Positions 1 to 8,432 of a stretch of DNA of 64,000 nucleotides are shown here, one piece after another (the first letter of the stretch is position 1; the number at the start of each line of letters is the position of its first letter). Both the position numbers and the translations under genes were made by a program. Source of the DNA: Methanobrevibacter sp. Lineage in GTDB: Archaea; Methanobacteriota; Methanobacteria; Methanobacteriales; Methanobacteriaceae. Location: contig JAFRFB010000013.1 of the NCBI GenBank assembly GCA_017434555.1, positions 62,001-126,000 of the forward strand, written 5' to 3'. The notes under the pieces were generated by a model. The model was not told the DNA's origin and did no database searches. It worked only from the letters and a program-made list of their open reading frames with translations.

Positions 1-48
1 TTTACTACTAATTTCACTACTTACTTCATCTCTTGGGTCATAACTCAT
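1..48 (-). CDS. N-terminus of an unknown provirus protein (partial)
   Basis: An ATG at 48-46 follows GGAGTGAT with a short spacer and opens a frame reading MSYDPRDEVSSEISSK to the window edge. It lies directly after the stop of the gene at 49-276, so it is probably the next gene of the same transcript. Too little is visible to assign a function. Confidence 0.5.
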   Translation of the reverse strand, partial: MSYDPRDEVSSEISSK

Positions 49-276
49 TTAAATCACTCCTACAACTGCATCACGACTAGTTTGAATAATTTCAAGATAT
101 TCTTTGTAATCTTGAGATTTACAAGTGATTTTAATACCTGATGCTGTTTTTAAGATTACAGAACCAGTAGCACCGATACAAACAAAATCTACAACATTTA
201 ATCCAGCATTAACATCTAAAATATTGGTTACTGGGACACATTGGGATTTTTCTTCATTTCCGATTGTCATAAACAT
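49..276 (-). CDS. Small hypothetical provirus protein
   Basis: The protein has 75 residues and I do not recognise a family. The start at 276 (MFMTIGNEE) is chosen because GGTGAT lies four bases before it and because it avoids overlap with the preceding gene; a longer frame starting at 336 would overlap that gene by 47 bases. The sequence looks like a small beta-rich protein, with no membrane segment or clear motif. It sits beyond the lysin, with the gene at 290-607, at the far end of the late region. Confidence 0.55.
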   Translation of the reverse strand: MFMTIGNEEKSQCVPVTNILDVNAGLNVVDFVCIGATGSVILKTASGIKITCKSQDYKEYLEIIQTSRDAVVGVI

Positions 277-289
277 TAAAATCACCCAA

Positions 290-607
290 TTATTCACCAA
301 TAGTGATGTTAATTTCTCTGTGTTCAAATCCACCATAGCATAATAAGCTACAACGATTAGGAACAGCTAATTCAACATCTTCTACAATATCTCCAAAGTT
401 ATTTTTGATATTTTCAAATAATTCAGTTGATTCTTTGATATAATCTCCTTCTTCACGGTCTTCATTGAATTCTGCGAATTCATCCCATCTAAAAACTCTA
501 ACAAATATTCCATTGTATTCAGGAAGAACATCGAAATCTACAAGACAATTACAAGATTTAGCAGATTTTTCTACAAATTTTGACACTTTTACATATTTTT
601 CATTCAT
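290..607 (-). CDS. Hypothetical provirus protein
   Basis: An acidic soluble protein of 105 residues with no recognised domain. It starts with MNEKYVKV behind the leader ACGAGCTGATAAAA, a variant of the leader found before several other provirus genes. A TATA-like box at 669-678 and a hairpin at 630-648 lie upstream, and a terminator separates it from the lysin, so it is likely transcribed from its own promoter. Its position after the lysin is where tailed viruses often carry accessory genes, but nothing in the sequence names the role. Confidence 0.6.
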   Translation of the reverse strand: MNEKYVKVSKFVEKSAKSCNCLVDFDVLPEYNGIFVRVFRWDEFAEFNEDREEGDYIKESTELFENIKNNFGDIVEDVELAVPNRCSLLCYGGFEHREINITIGE

Positions 608-629
608 TTTTATCAGCTCGTTAGTTTTT

Positions 630-648
630 ACGAGGTTTCATACCTCGT
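630..648. repeat. Perfect hairpin in the leader of the 290-607 gene
   Basis: ACGAGGT, a five-base loop, then ACCTCGT. It lies between the TATA-like box and the ACGAGCTGAT leader of the 290-607 gene. Its stem repeats the ACGAG word of that leader, so it could be an operator or an RNA structure controlling access to the start. Confidence 0.5.
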
Positions 649-666
649 TAATTATAATAGCGACAA

Positions 667-681
667 ACTTATATATAAAGT
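667..681 (-). promoter_or_regulatory. TATA-like promoter element
   Basis: A strong AT box, palindromic as CTTTATATATAAAG, lies about 62 bases before the ATG at 607. It sits downstream of the lysin terminator and is the likely promoter of the genes at the left end of the window. Confidence 0.45.
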
Positions 682-719
682 TATTTATTTTGTAAATGAA
701 AAAGTTTTAAAAAAAATAT

Positions 720-746
720 ATATACTTCAAGAAAAATGAAGTATAT
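720..746 (-). terminator. Terminator-like hairpin after the lysin gene
   Basis: Perfect ten-base arms ATATACTTCA and TGAAGTATAT enclose a seven-base loop. On the minus strand they are followed by a run of eight Ts. The site lies about 65 bases after the lysin stop and probably ends the late transcript. Confidence 0.6.
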
Positions 747-809
747 CCTAATTAAAACATTTAAATATGCAAAATAAAGATTTAAAATAGGCAATTCCCC
801 AAATAATAT

Positions 810-1625
810 TCATTGGTACAAGTCATCAAAAATCCATGAAGGATTATATGCAATTACTCTTCCATCACTGCACCAGTTGCTAGTAACAGCCTCTCCATCT
901 AAAACTGCTGCCGGATCACGGTAGAACCAATCACCATTATTCCTAAATCTTAATCTGACATGACCTGTTCCTGACTTGCACATCACATGAACGAATTGTA
1001 CCTCATAATGAGTACCATATTTCTTGTTCATTCCTAATGCCAATCTGTAAAATAATTGGGCTACATCAGTACAGTTGGCACCAAGTTTTTTAGCAATTCT
1101 TCTGATAGTATCAGATGTATTATATTGGGAGTTGTAATAAAAAGCATATTTCATATATCTTATTGCTAATAAAGCATCGTCGATGGTTTTACAAACACCG
1201 AAATACTTTTCAAACTCATCTAACACTGCATCAGTGTTTTCACTGGTACTGTTTTCTTTTTTGATATAAACAATTCTAGGTGATGCTCCGTTGAGAACCT
1301 CATATGCAGAAACACGATTTGCCATATTTGCATAAGTATTTAGATAATATTTTGTTCCATCACTACCAGTTACATAGTTTGGTAAAAAAGACAAATCTTT
1401 GTTATCAAAGATTGCACACTCAACGAATTCAGCAATAAGTGCGTCTCTTTCATAATTAGTTCCTCTATCTTTAATAGCATTCAATATTGTTCCATAGTCT
1501 GCTACTCGGTCAAAATATCCATATATACATCTAGTATTAAATTTTCTATTATTTTTAACCAACCAGTAAGCAATCCTATTCATTAAATACCAATACTCAT
1601 TGATTTCTATAAATTTTTCACTCAT
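810..1625 (-). CDS. Pseudomurein endoisopeptidase-like lysin
   Basis: A 271-residue protein whose C-terminal half is a transglutaminase-like cysteine peptidase. A Cys-His-Asp triad is visible at Cys185 (GANCTD), His222 (GTGHVRLRF) and Asp237 (FYRDPAA). Known archaeal virus lysins of this class (PeiP, PeiW, PeiR) cut the peptide cross-links of pseudomurein, the wall of Methanobacteriales. The N-terminal 140 residues may bind the wall. There is no signal peptide, so release probably depends on a holin. The start follows GGAGCTGATAAT. It is the last gene of the late block and is followed by a terminator, the expected place for a lysis gene. Confidence 0.82.
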   Translation of the reverse strand: MSEKFIEINEYWYLMNRIAYWLVKNNRKFNTRCIYGYFDRVADYGTILNAIKDRGTNYERDALIAEFVECAIFDNKDLSFLPNYVTGSDGTKYYLNTYANMANRVSAYEVLNGASPRIVYIKKENSTSENTDAVLDEFEKYFGVCKTIDDALLAIRYMKYAFYYNSQYNTSDTIRRIAKKLGANCTDVAQLFYRLALGMNKKYGTHYEVQFVHVMCKSGTGHVRLRFRNNGDWFYRDPAAVLDGEAVTSNWCSDGRVIAYNPSWIFDDLYQ

Positions 1626-1644
1626 ATTATCAGCTCCATTTTTT

Positions 1645-3234
1645 CTAATTAATAAAAAAATTAATATTTAATTTTAAAACATCTGAAAAAGCAGTTCCTG
1701 CTACAAAACCAGTATTATCTCTTAAACGATTGAAAGTAACTCCACCATTAGATTTTACGGTACAAGTCCATAATTTAGCATCATCTTTTAACTCACAGAC
1801 ACATGAAATATCATTAGCAGGTCTAAAACCAGTAGGCAATGTTCCGATTGTTAATTCTGTCAGTGCTTGAGGGTAAGCATTTAATACTGGAAAACCAATT
1901 ATTTGAACAGATTTTCCAACTTTACGATATTTTACTTTGTTGGCAGTGTCAAAATTATAAAAATTTCCAGTTAAACTTAAATCAACCCAACCACTGTCAT
2001 TGAACTCGTCATGAGAATGAATAATATTAGCATAATTAGAATTAGCATCACTCAAAGTAACATAATCGCTCAAAATAGATGATAAATCAGGTTTATTTTT
2101 CAAAGAATTGTAATTTCCAACTTCTTTTAAATCACCGTCAATTAAAGCATTCATAGAATTGGCATCAACCTCTAAAACAGTTTTCCACTTAGATACATCT
2201 AATTCATGAATATTATTTGCATTATAAGGAGTATCATTGTACATTACAACAAATTTTGTATCTTCACTCTTTTTAGTAAGATAAGCTTTACTAGGAGATT
2301 TAAAACCACAAAACCAAGAATAAAAAGCATTAGAATCACTATCCCAACCATAAATAGTTGGATGATAAGCATTATCAAGTAATCCAAGTAAATAATATTC
2401 GTCATTATTTTCATCAGTAAAAGCAGAGCTAGTCAAACGAGTGTATGGGAAAATTCCATTACCATCTACCTCAAATCCAGCACCTCCAATAGTCATACCC
2501 CCATATGAATCTATCATAAAAGAGTTGTTCCAACCACTAGAAATACCAAATTCCACCCAAACATCATCAGATAATCTTCTAGCACCTATATAATTGTTAT
2601 TATCAAAATCAGAGTAATCGAAACTTGTAGTATCTTTATAAACATCTGATTTCTTACCATTTCTCCAAAAATTTATCCCTACATTGTCCATATAACCTAA
2701 ATCTGCTTCTCCAGGATAACTACCATTAGCTTGTATTTGAATACCAAAAGAAGTGTGAGTATCATCTATTTTAACAAATCTTTTTTCATCATAATTATAG
2801 TAAGCATTTGATAAAATCCATAATTCTTCATAAGTTATGTAACTATCAGATTTTTGTATAATTGCATAATTAAATTTATTTTTAGACGGTATATGATAAC
2901 CCTCACCATAAATGGATTGATTAACCTTATTTGAGAAGTTATTTACCAAATCAGAAATAATTGAAATTAAATCTGTTATATCACTGTTATTTGCACCAGT
3001 AATTACAACCGGAGCAGAAAAATCATTATCTAAAAATAATAATATGCCTTTATCACCTAAACCATAATCTCCATACACTTTTACATAAACTAATGATCCA
3101 TAAACATCAGAATGTATATCGGCATGATTATTATCATAAATTTTAGTAATGGTACAGTAGGATGGAAAAGCTGTTTTTTCCATTTCCGAATTAAAAATAT
3201 CAATAATTTCATCATTAATAGTACGATTATTCAC
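1645..3234 (-). CDS. Tail spike/fibre protein with OB-like N-terminus
   Basis: A 529-residue protein. Residues of about 20-85 resemble the OB-like start of baseplate spike proteins (HADIHSDVYGSLVYVKV, then GDKGILLFLD). The long middle is Asn/Asp/Gly/Tyr-rich, and the last 100 residues (NVVKYRKVG type, ending with a beta-rich segment) look like a phage fibre tip. It is read from a GTG behind GGTGAGTTATA. It lies between other fibre genes and the lysin and so probably attaches to the baseplate and touches the host surface. The fibre role is inferred from position and composition. Confidence 0.6.
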   Translation of the reverse strand: MNNRTINDEIIDIFNSEMEKTAFPSYCTITKIYDNNHADIHSDVYGSLVYVKVYGDYGLGDKGILLFLDNDFSAPVVITGANNSDITDLISIISDLVNNFSNKVNQSIYGEGYHIPSKNKFNYAIIQKSDSYITYEELWILSNAYYNYDEKRFVKIDDTHTSFGIQIQANGSYPGEADLGYMDNVGINFWRNGKKSDVYKDTTSFDYSDFDNNNYIGARRLSDDVWVEFGISSGWNNSFMIDSYGGMTIGGAGFEVDGNGIFPYTRLTSSAFTDENNDEYYLLGLLDNAYHPTIYGWDSDSNAFYSWFCGFKSPSKAYLTKKSEDTKFVVMYNDTPYNANNIHELDVSKWKTVLEVDANSMNALIDGDLKEVGNYNSLKNKPDLSSILSDYVTLSDANSNYANIIHSHDEFNDSGWVDLSLTGNFYNFDTANKVKYRKVGKSVQIIGFPVLNAYPQALTELTIGTLPTGFRPANDISCVCELKDDAKLWTCTVKSNGGVTFNRLRDNTGFVAGTAFSDVLKLNINFFIN

Positions 3235-3240
3235 TATAAC

Positions 3241-3708
3241 TCACCTACTAAATCCATTCACATTGAAAACAACCTCGACTACAAAAGAGGGCATTATAAA
3301 TTCATTTTCTTCAAGAATAGTTGAAGATATATTAAAATTAATAACACCTGACACCCCAGTTTCAGATTCAACACGATATTCACGAGAATCAAATGTTCCA
3401 CTTGCATTTTCTGAAACTATTGTGAAAATAAAAGTATATTTGGAATTTTGAAAAATATTTCCTGAATTATGAATATTAACTTGACTACCACTTTTTATTC
3501 GATATTTATTATTAATATAAACCAATTTGTTAGAAACTGAGAAATTACCAAAATCTCCACTAATCACACCCATTTCAAGTGAATAATTAGTTTTTAATTT
3601 TTTAAATTTTCTCAATAAATAAACAATATTATTCAAATCTACATCAATTACTTGCGAATGAAGACTTTTATAAGGCAATACTCTATCATTTTGTTCTATT
3701 ACAGCCAT
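3241..3708 (-). CDS. Putative tail fibre-associated protein
   Basis: A 155-residue beta-rich protein starting behind AGGTGATATT. I recognise no family. It carries no membrane segment and is rich in Asn, Ser, Val and Ile, like its neighbours. It is bracketed by two fibre-like genes with gaps of under 20 bases, so a role in fibre assembly or as a fibre subunit is likely but not shown. Confidence 0.55.
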   Translation of the reverse strand: MAVIEQNDRVLPYKSLHSQVIDVDLNNIVYLLRKFKKLKTNYSLEMGVISGDFGNFSVSNKLVYINNKYRIKSGSQVNIHNSGNIFQNSKYTFIFTIVSENASGTFDSREYRVESETGVSGVINFNISSTILEENEFIMPSFVVEVVFNVNGFSR

Positions 3709-3727
3709 AATATCACCTAATTTTGAT

Positions 3728-4273
3728 TTAAATATTTAATGTTTCACTTTCAACATCATCTTTTTTAAATTGAATATCGCACTGATTATCAACAGTAAAC
3801 TTACATACACCATTAGTATTTGTTAAAACTGAATCGACATACTCATTGTTGATATAAACAGATATTTCTTCATTAATAATCAGATGATTGAAATCGTCAA
3901 ATGCTACACAATAAACATCAAGTTTTCCATCAATTAAATATGGATAAATTGCAAATGCATGTAAATTCAAGCCATAATAAACTAAATCTCCTTTATTTTC
4001 AGTTATACAAGAAATAATTGTCGAATCATTGTCAATGCAAATAATACATTTATTTTTATCTAAAACAATATCGTCCGAGTTGCTACTAATGATTTTATCA
4101 CAATTAAACAATGGAATTAATTTTAAAACTCCATCACCATTATTAAAAACATTCCACAAGTTAGATTCATTATTATTAGTGTTTTTAATATCTTCTAATG
4201 AAAATTCCTTGTTTATTTTATGGTTAAATGATAGTTTAGTTAAGTTATCATCAAAAATAGATGAATTATACAT
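3728..4273 (-). CDS. Putative fibre protein with Ig-like domain
   Basis: A 181-residue protein whose last 60 residues (INEEISVYINNEYVDSV, then TNTNGVCKFTV) look like a Big_1/Ig-like fold. That fold is common in the adhesin-like proteins of Methanobrevibacter and in phage fibres. It starts at ATG behind GGAGGTAAACG and overlaps the end of the preceding large fibre gene by eight bases, indicating coupled translation. Function as an accessory of the fibre is inferred. Confidence 0.55.
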   Translation of the reverse strand: MYNSSIFDDNLTKLSFNHKINKEFSLEDIKNTNNNESNLWNVFNNGDGVLKLIPLFNCDKIISSNSDDIVLDKNKCIICIDNDSTIISCITENKGDLVYYGLNLHAFAIYPYLIDGKLDVYCVAFDDFNHLIINEEISVYINNEYVDSVLTNTNGVCKFTVDNQCDIQFKKDDVESETLNI

Positions 4274-5996
4274 CGTTTACCTCCATATTATTGGAATATA
4301 TTGTATTAGTATTTTCTACAATCCAATTAACACATTTATTCAAAATAGCACTTTCCATGATGGTTATATTTGAAGATACAATAAGTACATCACCTTTATT
4401 GTATAATAAAGGAAAATTCTCATTATTTTTCAATTTTTTCCCAAGAATATTATTTATTTTACTATTTAATCCAATATGAAACATAATACAACCAAAATTT
4501 ACATTAGTTGTTTCTATATTCAAATTAAAAACATTATTATTCAAATTAAGTGATCCTGATATTTGGTTTATGAAAGCTACATTATTTTCATCAAGTATAT
4601 TTTTACTAAATGAAGAATTAGTTATTGTCAAATCACCACCGTGATATATGCAGGTTTCACTACAATTTAAAAATTCACTGTTTTTTATAACAGTAACAAA
4701 AGTATCATCATCATTTTCAATATTACAATATAATGCACTTGATATTCCATTGAAAGATGAAATATTATCAAATTTACAATTATTAATATTTACTATACTG
4801 CCATTATTTTGTATAATTCCATTAACCCTACAATTTTCAAGAGTTAATTTGTCATTTACAATAAAAACTGGTTTATTACTACATTTTATCAAATTATTTG
4901 AAACATTTCCAGTTCCGATAATATGGATTTCACGATTAATATTAATCGATTGAGTGCCTGATAATGACCTACTCACTTTAATTGTCCTAAATCCATTAGT
5001 TTTTTCAATTTCTGATTTTAAATTGCTATAATTTGATACAACATAATAATCTAAATCAAAAGTATATTCTTCAACCATAGGTTCAATATAATCATTTCCA
5101 CTTATTACTAATTTAAAGTCAATAGTATCATCATAATAATCTCTTAAATCAACTAAAAAACCAAATTTATAACCATCATAATAATCTAAAACAATTTTTT
5201 TATTATTAAACAGTAAATAAATTGTATTTTCATTAAATAATTCATTACTAGTGATATTAGAATTACATTTAAACTCAAATTCCAAATATTGTTTACTATC
5301 TTTGTATAGGTTATTGCTAGTTGGACGAACAGGAACATTGACTTTTAAACGATTTACAATGAAATAATAATTATAATATTTTGGAGGAGAATTTGATTTC
5401 AATATACTCATTTTTACATTTGATTTTCCAGGTTTTCCTTTTGAAAATGGAACTTGATAATATCCATTATTATCTGTATTTACATGATTTTGTAAGTTAT
5501 TATAATATATAGAAATATTTCCAACACCTGACCCATCAATATTTGTAATTTGACCCTTAGCAAGACCAGTTTCATAATAAGGAGCAGTAATTGTTGGTAA
5601 CTTCACTTTATATAAGATGTCTTGTGGATTAGCATAAATAAAATCATTAGACAATTCCAAAGTTATTTTAAAACTAAATAATTCAAAACCTGAGATGAAT
5701 AAAATTCCACCTTGTTCCACTATATCATACTCGTTAAGTCTCCTCACTGGTTCACCATTTATTACTTCTTCCACACAATATCCACCAGTCCACAATGTAT
5801 TTAAAACTTCTACTTCATAAGTTATTGTATCGTTTTCAGAATAACGAGTAATTTTTAAAAAATCGCAGTATAATACTTCATTATCTTCCATATCTGAGAT
5901 GATTACATCATAATAATCAATCCAACCATGTGCTAAATCAGAAACAATGCTATTATAATCTTCCACTGTTAAAAAATTAGGATTGTTAAAGCTCAC
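4266..5996 (-). CDS. Adhesin-like tail fibre with beta-helix region
   Basis: A 576-residue protein read from a GTG behind GGGTGGTAATTC. An N-terminal baseplate-like part is followed, near residues 150-200, by a carboxypeptidase-regulatory/Ig-like module (NIDGSGVGNISIYYNN, DNNGYYQVPFSKG). From about residue 330 onward there is a right-handed beta-helix-type region with repeated short strands (LTLENCRVNGI, VNINNCKFDNI, LTITNSSFSKN). Such helices make up the adhesin-like surface proteins of Methanobrevibacter. Here the protein lies between baseplate and lysin genes, so it is most likely the receptor-binding fibre. The exact split of domains is my reading by eye. Confidence 0.68.
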   Translation of the reverse strand: MSFNNPNFLTVEDYNSIVSDLAHGWIDYYDVIISDMEDNEVLYCDFLKITRYSENDTITYEVEVLNTLWTGGYCVEEVINGEPVRRLNEYDIVEQGGILFISGFELFSFKITLELSNDFIYANPQDILYKVKLPTITAPYYETGLAKGQITNIDGSGVGNISIYYNNLQNHVNTDNNGYYQVPFSKGKPGKSNVKMSILKSNSPPKYYNYYFIVNRLKVNVPVRPTSNNLYKDSKQYLEFEFKCNSNITSNELFNENTIYLLFNNKKIVLDYYDGYKFGFLVDLRDYYDDTIDFKLVISGNDYIEPMVEEYTFDLDYYVVSNYSNLKSEIEKTNGFRTIKVSRSLSGTQSININREIHIIGTGNVSNNLIKCSNKPVFIVNDKLTLENCRVNGIIQNNGSIVNINNCKFDNISSFNGISSALYCNIENDDDTFVTVIKNSEFLNCSETCIYHGGDLTITNSSFSKNILDENNVAFINQISGSLNLNNNVFNLNIETTNVNFGCIMFHIGLNSKINNILGKKLKNNENFPLLYNKGDVLIVSSNITIMESAILNKCVNWIVENTNTIYSNNMEVNDV

Positions 5997-6186
5997 GAAT
6001 TACCACCCCTAATTTTGTATCTACAAGGAATTTACGATTTTCTACTTGAATGACATAACCTGCATCAGTTAATCTCATAGTATTCAACCATTTATGAAAA
6101 TCAATCATATATTGTTTTTCTCTTGGGAATTGCATTCTTAACTGACATACCAATTCATCATCAGTGAAATAAGTTAATCTAGCCAT
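5986..6186 (-). CDS. Small conserved-looking baseplate-region protein
   Basis: A 66-residue protein starting MARLTYFTDD behind GGGGAAATATT. It overlaps the following fibre gene by 11 bases and the preceding gpI-like gene by 13 bases, so the three are translationally coupled. I recognise no family. It may link baseplate and fibre. Confidence 0.6.
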   Translation of the reverse strand: MARLTYFTDDELVCQLRMQFPREKQYMIDFHKWLNTMRLTDAGYVIQVENRKFLVDTKLGVVIREL

Positions 6187-6641
6187 AATATTTCCCCACC
6201 AATAAATTTATTACTCACATATTCTTTTGTAAAATCATCGGCATAGCCTAAAAAGTTTGGTAGACCATGATTTCTATCTATTTGAAGATAAGTGTTTCTA
6301 GATGTCAAATAATCGTTGCCTTCAGCCACATTACTATCATAAACCCATAAATTGATATTTAAATTGTTAAAATCCAATATTCTCATCAATATCGAATTAA
6401 TTAACATTATTCTTTCACGATAGTGTTTATCTGATTCATTATCCAATCTTAAAATTCCATAATCTAAACCGTGCAAATCCAACCATTTACCACTAGCACG
6501 AGATAAAAAATAATTTTTAAAATTATTATTGTAATTTTCCAAGTATTCACCGATAGTTCCATCTAAAACAAGTCTACCATCATTGTTTTTAGATTTAAGA
6601 TATGGATTATTTAATCTGTCTATAATACCTTCAATATACAT
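6174..6641 (-). CDS. gpI-like baseplate/tail protein
   Basis: A 155-residue protein. The segment SRASGKWLDLHGLDYGILR, followed by NESDKHYRERIM, matches the pattern of phage P2 gpI-like and related baseplate proteins, which follow the gpJ-like wedge protein. The start at 6641 (MYIEG) is preferred because GGTGAT lies five bases upstream; a GTG nine bases earlier overlaps that site. The gene follows the gpJ-like gene, the expected order for a contractile-tail baseplate. Confidence 0.62.
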   Translation of the reverse strand: MYIEGIIDRLNNPYLKSKNNDGRLVLDGTIGEYLENYNNNFKNYFLSRASGKWLDLHGLDYGILRLDNESDKHYRERIMLINSILMRILDFNNLNINLWVYDSNVAEGNDYLTSRNTYLQIDRNHGLPNFLGYADDFTKEYVSNKFIGGEILWLD

Positions 6642-6646
6642 AATAA

Positions 6647-7801
6647 TCACCTAATAACATTAGGAGTTATAAAAACAGTGCCTAATCTCAAAACTTCTTC
6701 ATCATCAGGAGTTAATTTGCTAAAATTAGAATTATTTGAAGTTAAATTAAGTACTTGAATATCGTCATGTATAGATTCAATACAATTGATAATTAAATAT
6801 TTAGATAGTGATTCGTTAATATCTAAGCCAGCATAATAATTATTACCATAATTACCACCGTTAAATAATGTATTTAATGAATTAATAATCATAGTGTTAG
6901 TTACTTCATAAGGTACTGTTATTTCAACCTCTAAATTAACCACTGAATAATCAACTTTTTCTACTTCAAAAACATGATTATAAACAATATTATCTTCATC
7001 AGTGAATGTTGCAACAACTAATGCAAAAAGTTCATCTGATAAAGGTTTATCATCACCATTTACAATTATTTTAGCAGTATAATTTGTATTTGATGCAGTG
7101 GTAATTAATATATCGTGTATTCCATCGATATTTGTACCTAAATTTACATAATAACCTTTACTTCCAAATGAATTATTGTTTTTTACTGATAATAATCGAT
7201 TTCTATATTCATCATCGCTTTCACTATCTCTTCCACCAGTGAAAGACTCATTATTTGTAACAGATAATGTAGAAAAAGGTTTATTATCACGAAACATTGT
7301 AATAGTATTTGGTTCTGCATTATTATTTGCTCCAACAACACTACTATATACAGCACAATCAACCTCCGTTGAACCTACTGGTATCTCACATTCATTAACA
7401 GTTATAAACTGCAAACCAGTTGTAGATGACACTAAAACTGTACCATAAGGGATAATAACATTATAATTAATAGGAGATGGAATAGTGAAAGTAACAACAC
7501 CCCAAGACTCAGAACCATAATCTCGTGGAGTATTCAATTCCTCACCATAGAGATCAAGATACTGACCGTAAGTAGTTGATAAAAATGCAACTCTATTACT
7601 TTCCATTGTTTGTTTTTCTAAATGGTAAATATCAACTGCTATCGCTTCAAGGAGGTTTCTAATTTCACTTCCTTCATTAAAATCTGTTATAGATGAATCA
7701 GGATATTTATCATTGTAATATTGAATCATTTGTTGAACCAATGTTTTTCGATTGATTTCTTCACCTATCATGTTATAAAAACTTTCATCACCAATTATCA
7801 T
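6647..7801 (-). CDS. Baseplate J/gp47-like wedge protein
   Basis: A 384-residue protein with features of the baseplate J family: an N-terminal STTYGQYLDLYGEEL segment, the motif TGGRDSESDDEYRNRLL near residues 188-205, and a C-terminal half with ferredoxin-like folds. These proteins form the wedge that links the baseplate to the contractile sheath. It starts at ATG behind GGAGGTTTATAATC and follows the gp25-like gene with almost no gap. The length is within the family range. Confidence 0.87.
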   Translation of the reverse strand: MIIGDESFYNMIGEEINRKTLVQQMIQYYNDKYPDSSITDFNEGSEIRNLLEAIAVDIYHLEKQTMESNRVAFLSTTYGQYLDLYGEELNTPRDYGSESWGVVTFTIPSPINYNVIIPYGTVLVSSTTGLQFITVNECEIPVGSTEVDCAVYSSVVGANNNAEPNTITMFRDNKPFSTLSVTNNESFTGGRDSESDDEYRNRLLSVKNNNSFGSKGYYVNLGTNIDGIHDILITTASNTNYTAKIIVNGDDKPLSDELFALVVATFTDEDNIVYNHVFEVEKVDYSVVNLEVEITVPYEVTNTMIINSLNTLFNGGNYGNNYYAGLDINESLSKYLIINCIESIHDDIQVLNLTSNNSNFSKLTPDDEEVLRLGTVFITPNVIR

Positions 7802-7803
7802 GA

Positions 7804-8220
7804 TTATAAACCTCCAAGCATATTTTCACTAATCGATATAGATTTATCATTACCTATTACCAAATTAAATTCTAAAACATCACTAGAATTATTAACCTTT
7901 ACATTTAAATCGCATAGAATAGAATCACTATCGATTTTATCAACCGTACAAGTAATTTCTGATATTCTAGGGTCTTGTGATAAAATTCTCTCAATTTCAA
8001 TTTTGATGTATTCGTGAATATTTGGGTGATTCAATTCTCCTAATTCATCTCCAAGATTTCCACCATATTTGGCATAGAATATATCATAAGTATCACTTTC
8101 AGCCAATAATCGATTTAAAATTGCTTGACCCAAATTAAACTCATTTTTTATGAGAATTAAATCGCCATCACCATTAAAAGACCAATTCCTATTAATATCA
8201 ACACCTAATTGTTCTAACAT
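7804..8220 (-). CDS. GPW/gp25-like baseplate protein
   Basis: A 138-residue protein. An N-terminal LGVDINRNWSFNGDGDLILI, then NLGQAILNRLLAES and an acidic ERILSQDPRISEI segment, match the lysozyme-like gp25/GPW fold of contractile-tail baseplates. That protein starts sheath assembly in phage T4 and in type VI secretion. The start at 8220 (MLEQL) is chosen over one 12 bases upstream because GAGGTTAATC precedes it. It lies directly before the gpJ-like gene, as in most contractile systems. Confidence 0.85.
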   Translation of the reverse strand: MLEQLGVDINRNWSFNGDGDLILIKNEFNLGQAILNRLLAESDTYDIFYAKYGGNLGDELGELNHPNIHEYIKIEIERILSQDPRISEITCTVDKIDSDSILCDLNVKVNNSSDVLEFNLVIGNDKSISISENMLGGL

Positions 8221-8228
8221 GATTAACC

Positions 8229-8432
8229 TCATTTTATTTTTGTATATCCAGGCATAACATCAATTAAAGTGTTATTTAAGAATGCGAAACCAACATCATC
8301 AATTTTAAAAATATAAAAACCATTAACAAATTCAACAGATGCTATAACTTTGTTTAAATCCACATGACCTGTTAAATTAGCATCGATATGCTTTTCTAAT
8401 TCTTCTTTTATCAAATTTTCATCAAAACTCAT
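8229..8432 (-). CDS. Small baseplate-region protein
   Basis: A 67-residue protein starting MSFDENLIKE behind GGTGGAATAA. It overlaps the preceding hub gene by four bases and ends just before the gp25-like gene. I recognise no family. The position is where contractile phages encode small baseplate or spike components. Confidence 0.6.
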   Translation of the reverse strand: MSFDENLIKEELEKHIDANLTGHVDLNKVIASVEFVNGFYIFKIDDVGFAFLNNTLIDVMPGYTKIK

